From assembly GCF_020151015.1 (NCBI RefSeq), contig NZ_CP083746.1, forward strand, positions 3,625,001-3,689,000: a stretch of DNA of 64,000 nucleotides. The letters run 5' to 3'. Position 1 is the first letter of the stretch; each line of letters begins with the position of its first letter. Source of the DNA: Pseudomonas sp. p1(2021b) (lineage in GTDB: Bacteria; Pseudomonadota; Gammaproteobacteria; Pseudomonadales; Pseudomonadaceae). The translations under genes were made by a program, and so were the position numbers. Shown here in pieces: positions 55,075 through 63,787 of this stretch. The notes under the pieces were generated by a model that saw nothing but the letters and a program-made list of their open reading frames with translations, did no database searches and was not told the DNA's origin.

Positions 55075-56763
55075 TCAGGCGATATCGCGCAGCTCGCGGC
55101 GCAGGATCTTGCCCACCGGCGTCATGGGCAATGAATCGCGCAACACGATGTGCTTGGGCACCTTGTAGCCGGTGAAATTGGCTTTGCAGAATGCCTTGAG
55201 CTCTTCGACATCCAACCCACCCTCACGGGGCACCACGAACAGCTTGACCGCCTCCCCGGAGCGTTCGTCCGGCACGCCGATGGCAGCACAGTTGGCGACC
55301 TTCGGGTGTCCCATGACCACCTCCTCGATCTCGTTGGGGTACACGTTGAAGCCCGAGACGATGATCATGTCCTTCTTGCGATCGACGATACGGGTAAAAC
55401 CGTCGGGGTCGATCACGGCGATATCCCCCGTCTTCAGCCACCCCTCGGCATCCAGGGTGGTGGCGGTGGCCTCGGGCTGCTGCCAGTAGCCCTTCATGAC
55501 CTGTGGTCCTTTGATGCAGAGCTCGCCCCGCTCGCCCAGGGGGAGTTCGTTGCCTTGGTCGTCGATGACCTTGAACGCCGTGCCCGGCACCGGGATGCCC
55601 ACGGTGCCCAGGCGTGCCAGCTCGCCATAGGGGTTGGTGCTGGCCACCGGAGAGGTTTCGGTCAGGCCATAGCCCTCGACGATGCGACAGCCCGTCAGTT
55701 GCTCCCAGCGTTCGGCGGTGGCCTTCACCAGCGCCGTGCCGCCTGAGTTGGTGACCTTGAGGGCGGAGAAATCCAGGGCCTTGAAACCGGGGTGGTCCAT
55801 CAGAGCGACGAACAGCGTGTTCAAGCCCAGCAGCGCGGTGAACCGCCACTTGCCCAGCTCCTTGATGAAGCCCGGGATGTCGCGGGGGTTGGTGATCAGC
55901 ACGTTATGGTTGCCGGTGACCATCATGCACATGCAGTTCGCCGTGAAGGCATAGATGTGGTACAGCGGCAGCGGCGCGATCATCACCTCCTCGCCGTCCT
56001 TGATCAGCCGCTGGCCGTCGGGGCCGTGCTGGGCGAAGCACGCCAGCACCTGCAACATATTCGCGACCAGGTTGCCGTGGGTGAGCATGGCACCCTTGGC
56101 AAGGCCGGTGGTACCGCCGGTGTACTGCAGCACGGCGATGTCGTCGAGCGCCAGCGCCACCGGCCTGGGCGACAGGCCGCGGCCCTGGCGCATCACCTGC
56201 TTGAACGACACGGCCTGGGGCAGGTTGTAGGCCGGGACCATCTTCTTCACTTTGTCGACCACCGTATTGACCAGCCAGCCCTTGGCGGTGGGCAGCAGGT
56301 CGCCCATCTTCGCCTCGATCAGGTACTGGATGTCGGTATCGCCGAGCACCTCCTGCACGCGCTGGCCGAACATGTTCAGGTACACCAGGGCGCGGGCGCC
56401 GGAGTCCTTGAACTGATGGCGCATCTCGCGCGCGGTATAGAGCGGGTTGGTGTTGACCACGATCAGGCCGGCACGCATCGCACCGAACACGGCGATAGGG
56501 TATTGCAGGACGTTGGGCATCTGCACGGCGATGCGGTCGCCTGGAACGAGATCGGTGTGCTGCTGCAACCAGGCCGCGAATGCCGCGCAATGGCGGTCGA
56601 GGTCGGCATAGCTGAGGGTCACGCCCAGGTTGCTGAAAGCCGGGCGGTCGGCGAAGCGCTTGCAGGAGCGTTCGAAGACATCGACCACGGATTGGTAGGC
56701 ATTGATATCGAGGGTGGAAGGCACGCCCGCCGGGCGCTTGTCGTTCCAGAAGTCGGCTTGCAT
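55075..56763 (-). CDS. fadD: Long-chain acyl-CoA synthetase (FadD paralogue, proximal)
   Basis: 562 residues, closely similar along its length to the paralogue at 53093-54790. Motifs: YTGGTTGLAKGAML, EGYGLTETSPV, GWLKTGDIAVIDPDGFTRIV, and GKILRRELRD at the C-terminus. AGAGGA lies 10 bases before the ATG at 56763. Pseudomonads commonly carry such a tandem fadD pair with different chain-length ranges. It is divergent from the lipase-like gene, with a 202-bp gap between them in which I saw no clear motif. Confidence 0.95.
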   Translation of the reverse strand: MQADFWNDKRPAGVPSTLDINAYQSVVDVFERSCKRFADRPAFSNLGVTLSYADLDRHCAAFAAWLQQHTDLVPGDRIAVQMPNVLQYPIAVFGAMRAGLIVVNTNPLYTAREMRHQFKDSGARALVYLNMFGQRVQEVLGDTDIQYLIEAKMGDLLPTAKGWLVNTVVDKVKKMVPAYNLPQAVSFKQVMRQGRGLSPRPVALALDDIAVLQYTGGTTGLAKGAMLTHGNLVANMLQVLACFAQHGPDGQRLIKDGEEVMIAPLPLYHIYAFTANCMCMMVTGNHNVLITNPRDIPGFIKELGKWRFTALLGLNTLFVALMDHPGFKALDFSALKVTNSGGTALVKATAERWEQLTGCRIVEGYGLTETSPVASTNPYGELARLGTVGIPVPGTAFKVIDDQGNELPLGERGELCIKGPQVMKGYWQQPEATATTLDAEGWLKTGDIAVIDPDGFTRIVDRKKDMIIVSGFNVYPNEIEEVVMGHPKVANCAAIGVPDERSGEAVKLFVVPREGGLDVEELKAFCKANFTGYKVPKHIVLRDSLPMTPVGKILRRELRDIA

Positions 56764-56965
56764 TTATAGTTGTTCCTCTGCCCGAAGCTGTCCCTACCTC
56801 TTTGCCCACACAGGCAAAAGGGTGTTGAACCGACGTTAGCAGGTAAGACGCAGGTGGCATACAAGCCAAGTGCCGCCATTAACATTGTGAATCTTATTTG
56901 TTGTCTTCCTGCAATCGACGCCATTGCGCATACACTGTCTCGAAGCCGTGCGCAAAGGACCTTCC

Positions 56966-57910
56966 ATGCCCCATGACGCCTTCTGGCTGCCTGCCAGCGA
57001 GCATTGCAGCCTCTATGTCCACCAGTGGCTGCCGACCACCCCGGTCAAGGCCGTGGTGCTGCTGGCCCATGGCATGGCCGAGCATGCCGGTCGCTACCAA
57101 CGCCTGGGCCACGCCCTGGCGGATGCCGGTTTCGCGCTGCTCGCCCCGGACCTGCGGGGTCATGGCCGTACTGCCGAGCTGGGCTGCTTGGGCCTGTTCG
57201 CCCGCCATCATGGCTGGACCACCGTGGTCAACGACCTGGGCCTGCTTGCCCAGCACATCGGCCAACAATTTCCAGGTACGCCGCTGTTCCTGTTCGGCCA
57301 TAGCATGGGCAGCTACATCGCCCAGGCGTACCTGATGCACCACAGCGCCAGCCTGCATGGCGCCGTGCTCAGTGGCTCGAACTTCCACCCCCCGCTGCTG
57401 TACCGCGCCGCCTCCCTGGTGGCCCGTGCCGAAACCTGGCGCCAGGGCCCGCAGGGCAAGAGCGCGCTGCTCGACTGGCTGTCGTTCGGCTCGTTCAACA
57501 AGGCCTTCAAGCCCAACCGCACTGCCTTCGACTGGCTCAGCCGCGATGCTGACGAAGTCGACCAGTACATCGCCGACCCGCTGTGCGGTTTTCGCTGCTG
57601 CAACCAGCTGTGGGTCGACCTGCTCCAGGGCCTGGCGCAGATCAGCCAGCCGAAGAACCTGGCGCAGATCGACCCGAACCTGCCGATCCTGGTGATCGGC
57701 GGCGAATGTGATCCGGTCAGTGCCGGCAAGCGTCTGAAAGGTCTGGCCGCGGCCCTGCGCGCGACCGGCAACCGGCACGTGCAACTGCGCCTGTACCCCG
57801 AGGCCCGGCACGAACTGCTCAACGAAACCAACCGCGACGAGGTCACCGCCGATATCCTCGGCTGGCTGGAGCAGGCCCTGGCCCTTGGCCGCCCTGCGCG
57901 CAGTGAATGA
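56966..57910 (+). CDS. Monoacylglycerol-lipase-like alpha/beta hydrolase
   Basis: 314 residues. The signature LLAHGMAEHAGRYQRLG (HGxxEHxGRY) is that of monoglyceride lipases; the nucleophile elbow is FGHSMGSYIA, the acid is in GGECDPVSAGK and the His in YPEARHELLNE. It is likely a cytoplasmic hydrolase of lipid esters, in keeping with the adjacent fadD and phaJ genes. AAAGGA precedes the ATG at 56966. The MaoC-type hydratase gene starts 37 bp downstream. Confidence 0.9.
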   Translation: MPHDAFWLPASEHCSLYVHQWLPTTPVKAVVLLAHGMAEHAGRYQRLGHALADAGFALLAPDLRGHGRTAELGCLGLFARHHGWTTVVNDLGLLAQHIGQQFPGTPLFLFGHSMGSYIAQAYLMHHSASLHGAVLSGSNFHPPLLYRAASLVARAETWRQGPQGKSALLDWLSFGSFNKAFKPNRTAFDWLSRDADEVDQYIADPLCGFRCCNQLWVDLLQGLAQISQPKNLAQIDPNLPILVIGGECDPVSAGKRLKGLAAALRATGNRHVQLRLYPEARHELLNETNRDEVTADILGWLEQALALGRPARSE

Positions 57911-57947
57911 TGTACACTTCCCCGTCCGCCCTCCTAAGGAAGCCCCG

Positions 57948-58418
57948 ATGACCCAGGTCACCAACACGCCCTACGAAGCCCTCGAAGTCGGGCAGAAAGC
58001 CAGCTATGAAAAGTCCGTGCAGGAGCGCGACATCCAGCTGTTCGCCGCGATGTCCGGTGACCACAACCCGGTGCACCTGGACGCCGAGTTCGCGGCCAAG
58101 AGCATGTTCCGCGAGCGCATCGCCCATGGCATGTTCAGTGGCGCCTTGATAAGCGCCGCGGTGGCCTGCACCCTGCCGGGCCCCGGGACTATCTACCTGG
58201 GCCAGCAGATGAGTTTCCAGAAGCCGGTGAAGATCGGCGACACCCTGACCGTGCGCCTTGAGATTCTCGAGAAACTGCCCAAGTTCAAGGTGCGTATCGC
58301 CACCAACGTGTACAACCAGAACGACGAACTGGTCGTCGAAGGCGTGGCCGAGATCCTCGCACCGCGCAAACAGCAGACCGTCGAACTGGTCACCCCGCCG
58401 AATTTCGTCGCCAGCTGA
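57948..58418 (+). CDS. phaJ1: (R)-specific enoyl-CoA hydratase (MaoC family, PhaJ1-like)
   Basis: 156 residues of the hot-dog fold. The hydratase-2 motif is FAAMSGDHNPVHLDAEFAA with the catalytic Asp and His, followed by RIAHGMFSGALISAAV. PhaJ enzymes convert enoyl-CoA from beta-oxidation to (R)-3-hydroxyacyl-CoA for polyhydroxyalkanoate synthesis. The length and position beside fadD genes fit PhaJ1. TAAGGA precedes the ATG at 57948. It ends before a perfect REP pair. Confidence 0.88.
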   Translation: MTQVTNTPYEALEVGQKASYEKSVQERDIQLFAAMSGDHNPVHLDAEFAAKSMFRERIAHGMFSGALISAAVACTLPGPGTIYLGQQMSFQKPVKIGDTLTVRLEILEKLPKFKVRIATNVYNQNDELVVEGVAEILAPRKQQTVELVTPPNFVAS

Positions 58419-58430
58419 TACGCCGCCCCT

Positions 58431-58491
58431 GTGGGAGCGGGTTTACCCGCAAAGCATGCCACACGGTATTCGCGGGTAAACCCGCTCCCAC
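58431..58491. repeat. REP pair with perfect 20-bp inverted arms
   Basis: GTGGGAGCGGGTTTACCCGC (58431-58450) and its exact reverse complement (58472-58491), spaced by 21 bp, between convergent phaJ1 and the sigma-factor gene. It may stabilise or end transcripts from both sides. Confidence 0.92.
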
Positions 58492-58517
58492 GGGCCTTGC
58501 GCTTGCTCAGCGCTTTC

Positions 58518-59756
58518 TCACCCCAACTCCCGCAGACACCGCTCGATATGCCGCCGCTCCGGCCCTTGCCGGGTGAGCGCCAGTGCCTGGCGCCAGGCGA
58601 CCCGGGCCTGCTCATCCTGCCCCAACTGCCGATGCAGTTCGGCCCGCGCGGCATGGGCCAGGTGATAGTCGAGCAACTCGCCCCGCCCCAGGATCGCCTC
58701 GATCGCCTGCAACCCCGCCCTCGCCCCATCCCGCTTGGCCAGCGCCACCGCCCGGTTCAGCTCGACCACCGGTGACGGCCAGTGGCGCTGTAGCACATCA
58801 TAAAGCCCGACGATTTCCTCCCAGTCGGTCTGCTCGGCGCTGGGCGCCTCGGCATGCACTGCTGCGATAGCTGCCTGTACGCTGTAGGCGCCGAACTGAC
58901 GGCTGCGCAACGCCTGCTGCACCAATTGGCAGCCTTCGTCGATCTGCGCACGGTCCCACAAGCTGCGGTCCTGGCGGTCGAGCAGCACCAACTCTCCCGT
59001 CGCATCGGTGCGGGCGCGCAAGCGCGACGCCTGCAGCAGCATCAATGCCAACAGCCCGAGCACCTCGGCATCGGGCAGCAGTTGGGCGATCAAGCGCCCC
59101 AGGCGGATCGCCTCGTCGCACAGTTCGCGCTGCACCAAGTCTTCGCCAGAGGACGCGGAGTACCCTTCGTTGAACACCAGGTACACCACCCGCAGCACGT
59201 TTTCCAGGCGTTCGGGCAGCTCACCCAGGGCTGGGACCTGGTAGGGAATGCGCGCATCGCGGATCTTGGCCTTGGCGCGGACGATGCGCTGGGCGATGGT
59301 CGCCGGGCTTTGCAGGAACGCCCGGGCGATCTGCTCGGTGGTCAGGTCGCATACTTCACGCAGGGTCAACGGTACCTGGGCATCGGCTGCAAGGGCCGGG
59401 TGGCAACAGGTGAAGATCAGGCGCAGGCGGTCGTCCACCAGCAGTTCCTCCTCGCTGGGGTCCTGTCCCTCCCCTTCCAGAAGCATGATCAGGTCAGCCT
59501 GGGAGCGGTCGAAGCGAGCCCGCCTGCGCAAGGCATCGATGGCCTTGAAACGGCCTGCGGAGACCAGCCAGGCCCGGGGGTTGTCCGGGATGCCGTCCCG
59601 CTGCCAACGTTCGACGGCGATGAAGAAGGCGTCATGCATCGCCTCCTCGGCCAGGTCGAAATCGCCGAGCAGGCGGATCAAGGTGGCCAGGATACGCCGG
59701 GAGTCGCGGCGGTAGACCGCCTCGACCTCCCCGCGCACCTGTTCGGCATCAACCAT
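58518..59756 (-). CDS. ECF42-type RNA polymerase sigma factor
   Basis: 412 residues: sigma-70 region 2 (about 10-85; LLGDFDLAEEAMHDAFFIAV and NPRAWLVSAGRFKAIDALRR), region 4 (about 125-180; LTLREVCDLTTEQIARAFLQ), and a long C-terminal TPR-like extension of about 220 residues (FNEGYSASSGEDLVQRELCD...). This extension and linkage to a DGPF/YCII gene define group ECF42. The KT2440 counterpart is known as ECF-10. There is no anti-sigma factor. Its ATG overlaps the preceding stop by one base (TGATG), so it is translationally coupled to the SRPBCC gene. Confidence 0.92.
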   Translation of the reverse strand: MVDAEQVRGEVEAVYRRDSRRILATLIRLLGDFDLAEEAMHDAFFIAVERWQRDGIPDNPRAWLVSAGRFKAIDALRRRARFDRSQADLIMLLEGEGQDPSEEELLVDDRLRLIFTCCHPALAADAQVPLTLREVCDLTTEQIARAFLQSPATIAQRIVRAKAKIRDARIPYQVPALGELPERLENVLRVVYLVFNEGYSASSGEDLVQRELCDEAIRLGRLIAQLLPDAEVLGLLALMLLQASRLRARTDATGELVLLDRQDRSLWDRAQIDEGCQLVQQALRSRQFGAYSVQAAIAAVHAEAPSAEQTDWEEIVGLYDVLQRHWPSPVVELNRAVALAKRDGARAGLQAIEAILGRGELLDYHLAHAARAELHRQLGQDEQARVAWRQALALTRQGPERRHIERCLRELG

Positions 59757-60247
59757 CAGTCCGGCATCCGCTGGGTCACGACCTCCACCAGGCGGTCCAG
59801 GCTTTCGCCCCATCCCTGGTAGAACCCCATTTCTTCGTGGGCGCGGCAGTCGGCAGCACTCCAGTGCAAGGCCCGGGCGGTGTAGCGGGTCTTGCCCTGC
59901 TCTTCGTCGAAGGTCATCACCGCGGTCATGAAAGCCTTGCCCGACGGCACCCAGCCCGGGGCGAACGCATCGGTGAATACCAGCCGCCGCGGTGCGATGA
60001 TTTCCAGGAAGACACCCTGGTTGGGGTACTCGGCGCCATCGGGCGCCCGCATCAACGTGCGGAACAGGCCACCGACCCACAGTTGCATCTCGCATTCAGG
60101 GGTGGTCATGCCATGGGGCCCCCACCATTGGCTCAGCCACTGGGGTTCGGTCCAGGCGCGGAACACCTTGGCCGGCGGTGCATCGATCAGGCGGCTGATG
60201 GCCAGCTCATGCTGTGCCTGGGCCAGGCCTGGTTGTGCAAGGCTCAT
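59756..60247 (-). CDS. SRPBCC/AHSA1-family protein of the ECF42 operon
   Basis: 163 residues of the START-like AHSA1 family: ISRLIDAPPAKVFRAWTEPQWLSQWWGPHGM at the N-terminus and HEEMGFYQGWGESLDRLVE at the C-terminus (short forms quoted: PAKVFRAWTEPQWLSQWWGP). Such proteins bind hydrophobic ligands in a deep cavity. It lies between the YCII and sigma genes of the same operon and overlaps the sigma gene by one base. Its role with the sigma factor is unknown. Confidence 0.9.
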   Translation of the reverse strand: MSLAQPGLAQAQHELAISRLIDAPPAKVFRAWTEPQWLSQWWGPHGMTTPECEMQLWVGGLFRTLMRAPDGAEYPNQGVFLEIIAPRRLVFTDAFAPGWVPSGKAFMTAVMTFDEEQGKTRYTARALHWSAADCRAHEEMGFYQGWGESLDRLVEVVTQRMPD

Positions 60248-60265
60248 GATGCTCGTTCTCCATTG

Positions 60266-60610
60266 TCAAGGTTGCAGCTCGCGCACCGGCCGCACTTCGA
60301 CGCTGCCGACCCGCGCCGCCGGGATCCCCTTGGCGATGTTCAGCGCCTCGTTGAGGTCGCGGGCATCGACCAGGTAGAAGCCGGCCAACTGTTCCTTGGT
60401 CTCGGCGAACGGGCCATCGGTCAGGCTCATGCGCCCGCCCCGCACGCGTACCGTGGTGGCGGTCTGCACAGGCTTGAGCGCCTCGGCCGCGAGCATTCGC
60501 CCGGACCCCTGCAGCGATTCGGCGTAGGCCATGCATTCGGCGTCTTCGGGGCTGTCGGGCAAGCTGTGCAGCAGCCCTTCGTCACAATAGACCAGGCACA
60601 GGTATTTCAT
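60266..60610 (-). CDS. YCII-related DGPF-domain protein
   Basis: 114 residues. The motif TDGPFAETKEQLAGFYLVDA gives the DGPF family its name and is the hallmark partner of ECF42 sigma factors. GGAG lies 6 bases before the ATG at 60610. DGPF proteins are often the main target gene of the sigma factor. The biochemical function is not established. Confidence 0.92.
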   Translation of the reverse strand: MKYLCLVYCDEGLLHSLPDSPEDAECMAYAESLQGSGRMLAAEALKPVQTATTVRVRGGRMSLTDGPFAETKEQLAGFYLVDARDLNEALNIAKGIPAARVGSVEVRPVRELQP

Positions 60611-60656
60611 GGTCGTCTCCAATGCGGGGGTCGCGGGCAATTGCCGATGAGCGGTA

Positions 60657-61082
60657 TCAGGGCTTGAGGTTGAACAGCGCCTTCTGGGTCTGCATGTCGA
60701 AAGGCGCCGACCAGTGTTCATGGATGACCTGCCACTGCCCGCCCCTACGACGATAGCCCACGGTGGCGCGCATGAAGCCGCATTGGCTTTCGTCGTCGGC
60801 CGGGCCGCAGCGGTTGAGCCAATGGGCCAGGGCCAGGTCACCGTCGGCATGCACGGTCAACTGGGCGAGTTCGAAGACCATCGGCCCGGTGCACATGCCC
60901 ATGCACATCTCCCAATGCGCCCGGTAGGCCGCTTTGCCCTTGAATTGCAGCTCCTGGATGGCATCGAACGCCAGGATATCGTCGGCATAGGGCGCGGTGA
61001 TCGCATCGAGGTCGCGGTCACGCACGGCTTGCATCCAACCTTCGATCAATTGGCGGATTTCGGTTTCGGCTGCGGTGTTCAT
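60657..61082 (-). CDS. SnoaL/DUF4440-like protein, first gene of the ECF42 operon
   Basis: 141 residues of the NTF2-like fold: IRQLIEGWMQAVRDRDLDAI and WQVIHEHWSAPFDMQTQKAL are typical of the SnoaL/DUF4440 group. GGAGG lies 8 bases before the ATG at 61082; an earlier in-frame start at 61118 covers the ribosome-binding site. It is the first gene after the candidate ECF42 promoter. Function unknown; ligand binding or steroid-isomerase-like activity is possible. Confidence 0.88.
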   Translation of the reverse strand: MNTAAETEIRQLIEGWMQAVRDRDLDAITAPYADDILAFDAIQELQFKGKAAYRAHWEMCMGMCTGPMVFELAQLTVHADGDLALAHWLNRCGPADDESQCGFMRATVGYRRRGGQWQVIHEHWSAPFDMQTQKALFNLKP

Positions 61083-61145
61083 CGGTGTTTCCTCCGATCG
61101 CTCATGAGTGGGTGGCACCGGGTGAAGCCGGTGCCTTCATGACTG

Positions 61146-61172
61146 GTCGAACTGGAATCGGGGAAATCGACA
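61146..61172 (-). promoter_or_regulatory. Candidate ECF42-dependent promoter
   Basis: On the minus strand TGTCGA (61167-61172) is followed after 17 bp by CGAC (61146-61149). As I recall, the ECF42 signature is TGTCGA at -35 and CGA/TC at -10. The start would fall near 61139, some 57 bases before the first gene. A GGCACCGG hairpin (61114-61135) lies in the leader. Confidence 0.6.
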
Positions 61173-61248
61173 CCGCGCTGAAAATCTTTTTTGTGGCATC
61201 CGCGACGGCCCGTACGGCAGTCCGACTGGTCCACGCTATGAACCAGGC

Positions 61249-61893
61249 TTATGGCGCCGGGCTGGCCAGAATGAACTCACGGTAACCGGAGAGAATCACG
61301 TACCCCGCGAAGTAGCAGAAAATCGCCGCCGACAATAGGTACGACCAAGTCAGCAAACGATCCCCCAGCAGACGCCCGCCGTGGCTGGCGATGCCACACA
61401 GGGCCAGGCACCAGACCACCCCAGCGGCGAAGAAGCCTCCGAGGAACAACCCGGCCTCCAGCAGCCCACCGGCACCGGAACGGGAGATCAGCACCCCACC
61501 CACCGCAGCGAACCAGAGGATGGCACTGGGCGAGGACATGGCCAGGAACATCCCTCGCAGGAATTCGCGCCAGGCCGGCTCGATCACCACCTGCCCACGG
61601 GCCTCCAGGTGCCCGCCACGCCAGGCCGCCAAGGCCATCTTCAGCGCAAACCACACCAACAGTGCCGAGCCGCCCAGCCACAAGGTCCAGCGCACCGCCT
61701 CGAACTGCAACAGCACGGTCATGCCCGCCAACGCCGCGACGGCATAGATCAGGTCACCGACGCACGTTCCCAAGCCCAGCCAGAGGCCTTGCATGAAACC
61801 GCGGCGCATCGCCAGGGTGATCATGGCGATGTTGGCCACGCCGATGTCCAGGCACAAAGACAGGCTCAGAAGGAATCCATTCGAAAAAGGCAT
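61249..61893 (-). CDS. LysE-family amino-acid/metabolite exporter
   Basis: 214 residues with about six transmembrane helices. The N-terminus MPFSNGFLLSLSLCLDIGVANIAMI and GTCVGDLIYAVAALAGM match the LysE/RhtB family, which exports amino acids. The ATG at 61893 is the natural start, though the upstream Shine-Dalgarno is weak. It is transcribed in the same direction as the ECF42 operon but upstream of its promoter. Substrate unknown. Confidence 0.85.
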   Translation of the reverse strand: MPFSNGFLLSLSLCLDIGVANIAMITLAMRRGFMQGLWLGLGTCVGDLIYAVAALAGMTVLLQFEAVRWTLWLGGSALLVWFALKMALAAWRGGHLEARGQVVIEPAWREFLRGMFLAMSSPSAILWFAAVGGVLISRSGAGGLLEAGLFLGGFFAAGVVWCLALCGIASHGGRLLGDRLLTWSYLLSAAIFCYFAGYVILSGYREFILASPAP

Positions 61894-61957
61894 GGGGCAC
61901 TCTGTATTCGCTACGGCTCGAGAAGAGGCGCATTGTGCCTGGCTTGCAGCGTGGATG

Positions 61958-62338
61958 TCAGGCCCGCGCAGCTTGCTCGAAGATCTCGTCGGCCCATTGG
62001 TTGAGGCTCTTGCCCGCTGCTCGGGCCGCAATACTGGCCGCCGCATGTACCTCCGGCCGGATACGTAGCATGACCTTGCCGGAGGCGGGTTTTTCCGGTG
62101 ACACGCCCCGCTCGACACAATCGGCCAGGTAATCTTCCAACGCCGCCCGGAAAGCCGCGTGCAACTCGGCTACGGAACAGGCGTGCAAGCTGATGATGTC
62201 GCGCATACCGAGCACATGGCCGACGAAAATGTCATCGCGCTCATCGTATTCAATGCGGGCAGCGAGGCCATGGTCGGCGTACTGAAAATCGTATGAAGGA
62301 TATTGCGGTATCGAGTGTTCATCGAAAAATGCTATCAA
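61958..62338 (-). CDS. hicB: HicB-family antitoxin-like protein
   Basis: About 126 residues from a TTG at 62338, though the true start is unclear. The part GLAARIEYDERDDIFVGHVLGM and ISLHACSVAELHAAFRAALE is the partial RNase-H-like HicB fold, and KVMLRIRPEVHAAASIAARA with SLNQWADEIF is the C-terminal ribbon-helix-helix DNA-binding domain. HicB normally neutralises the toxin HicA encoded upstream. No intact hicA is seen, so this looks like an orphan antitoxin. The lack of an ATG before the HicB fold supports a rearranged 5' end. Confidence 0.8.
   Translation of the reverse strand: MIAFFDEHSIPQYPSYDFQYADHGLAARIEYDERDDIFVGHVLGMRDIISLHACSVAELHAAFRAALEDYLADCVERGVSPEKPASGKVMLRIRPEVHAAASIAARAAGKSLNQWADEIFEQAARA
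62272..62322 (-). pseudogene. hicA: Possible remnant of the hicA toxin gene
   Basis: In another frame overlapping the 5' end of hicB, an ATG at 62322 gives MNTRYRNILHTIFSTPT, similar to the N-terminus of the ~80-residue HicA proteins (pattern MNxRHxKTLxAIFxxP). After these 17 codons the frame enters hicB sequence and loses similarity. This fits a deletion that removed most of hicA and the hicB start. The similarity is short and from memory. Confidence 0.35.
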
Positions 62339-62439
62339 AATGAGATTGCACTTTTTCCTCGATACCTATTCAGGATTTTTCAGCAGACACAGCCGCACCG
62401 CCCCCACAGGGATTTCGCAAGTCTTGAAAGCGGCGCAAT

Positions 62440-62700
62440 CTCGGTGGGAGATCACCCAGCCCTTTGGGCTGCGCTGTCGCGCAGAGAACAAGTGGCGTAT
62501 GGCAAGGGCTTCGCCCTTGATCGCGGGACAAGCCCGCTCCTACAGGCCTTGTCAAATCAATGAGTTATGCGTTGTTCTATGAGAGCTGGCGATAGCCTGC
62601 GATGGGCTGCAAAGCAGCCCCAAGCCCTCAAACGCGGGAACCCAGACTCAAGGGCCGCTTTGCGGCCCATCGCAGGCTCCGCCAGCTCCCACGAAGCAAG
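62440..62700. repeat. REP-rich non-coding segment including the sequence shared with 21298-21350
   Basis: Contains a REP core (ATCGCGGGACAAGCCCGCTC, 62519-62539), the ~50-bp block at 62534-62585 shared in inverted orientation with 21298-21350, and stems such as GGGCTGCAAAGCAGCCC and GGGCCGCTTTGCGGCCC. I see no gene in the 475-bp gap 62339-62813. Confidence 0.75.
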
Positions 62701-62813
62701 CGGAGCCTGGACCGTATTTGCATGGATTAAACCAACCGAAGGCAATTCGAGCGCGACAGCGCAGCCCGAAGGGTTGGGCTATCTCCCTCAAGGTCGAAGG
62801 CGGCGCCGGCGTT

Positions 62814-63071
62814 TCAGCCCTGGCTGCAACCTTCGCCCATGGCGCGGTACTGGATGGTGTGCACTTGGCCCTGGTGGTCTTCATAGGTCATGGTGGCGGG
62901 CACCACTTCGCAGACGTTGGGGATGGTCGAAAGGCTGATCACCCGCTTGATGTCCAGGTTCGTGGAATAGTCGTACTGCTCGACAACAGGCTGGGTGGAG
63001 GCGGTCTTGACCTCGTCTGCCAGGGCGAACGAGGACATACCGACCAATGCAAGAATCAGTAAGGGTTTCAT
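62814..63071 (-). CDS. DUF2790 small secreted protein
   Basis: 85 residues with a signal peptide (MKPLLILALVGMSSFALA) and the Pseudomonas-specific DUF2790 pattern: YDYSTNLDIKRVISLSTIP, then CEVVPATMTYEDHQGQ and a C-terminal Cys, so one disulphide is likely. AAGG precedes the ATG at 63071. Function unknown; several paralogues per genome are usual. The 257-bp gap upstream (63072-63328) showed no further gene. Confidence 0.88.
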   Translation of the reverse strand: MKPLLILALVGMSSFALADEVKTASTQPVVEQYDYSTNLDIKRVISLSTIPNVCEVVPATMTYEDHQGQVHTIQYRAMGEGCSQG

Positions 63072-63328
63072 GGTGTATGGCCTTAAAAGCAATCAAGCTG
63101 ATCGATTGACTTCATATGCCGGAAATGGCGCGGAGAAGTTGTCATCGACTTCGAGATGACACGAAGTACCGATCCCGCTGCGTACGGGGGATGTAGAAAA
63201 TTCTACTCCCCGCCGGTAATAGTTGAACCCCAAACCCGGACAATCACCCTTGCGTGGCCTGCAACAATTCATGACAGGCCTGCACCAGGGAGGCTGCAGG
63301 TCAGCCATTGTGATGTCACAATCGGCAC

Positions 63329-63787
63329 ATGACGACGATGCCTGTGCTTGACTGCCGCCCCCTCATCCGCCTCGAACGCAAGTTGCTCGACCACTTCTAC
63401 CGCCAGCACGGCTCGCGCATGCGCGCGGCTGGCGATGGCGAATCATGGGTGGCGCGGGCCGATGGCATCGTCGGCGGCCTGAACCTGAGCCCCGTGGCCG
63501 ATGGCCGTTGGCTCACCGGTCTGTTCGTGGCGCCGCAATGGCGTGGTCGGCAGGTCGCCACGCACTTGATCGAGGCAGCATTGGCCGCCAACGCGGCCCC
63601 TACCTGGCTGTTCTGCCATCCGGACTTGGAAGCGTTCTACCAGCGCGTTGGCTTTACCCTCACCGATGACCTGCCTGACGCCCTGAACGCACGCCTGACG
63701 CGCTACCAGCGCAGCAAGCGCCTGGTGGCGATGGTACGAGGTCAGTCGTCGCGGGCATTCAGCCCGGGGAACAGCACCTCGGTGTAG
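63329..63787 (+). CDS. GNAT-family N-acetyltransferase
   Basis: 152 residues. The acetyl-CoA-binding motif is [22 protein letters not shown] (shortened: [15 protein letters not shown]), followed by [16 protein letters not shown], a typical GNAT motif B. The substrate is unknown. The start at 63329 has no obvious ribosome-binding site; ATG 63338 is the alternative. The 3' end overlaps the convergent deformylase gene by 46 bases. Confidence 0.85.
   Translation: MTTMPVLDCRPLIRLERKLLDHFYRQHGSRMRAAGDGESWVARADGIVGGLNLSPVADGRWLTGLFVAPQWRGRQVATHLIEAALAANAAPTWLFCHPDLEAFYQRVGFTLTDDLPDALNARLTRYQRSKRLVAMVRGQSSRAFSPGNSTSV

Noticed and set aside
61114-61135. Hairpin GGCACCGG/CCGGTGCC as a terminator
   Set aside because: There is no T-run on either strand and it lies in the likely leader of the ECF42 operon, so terminator function is not supported.
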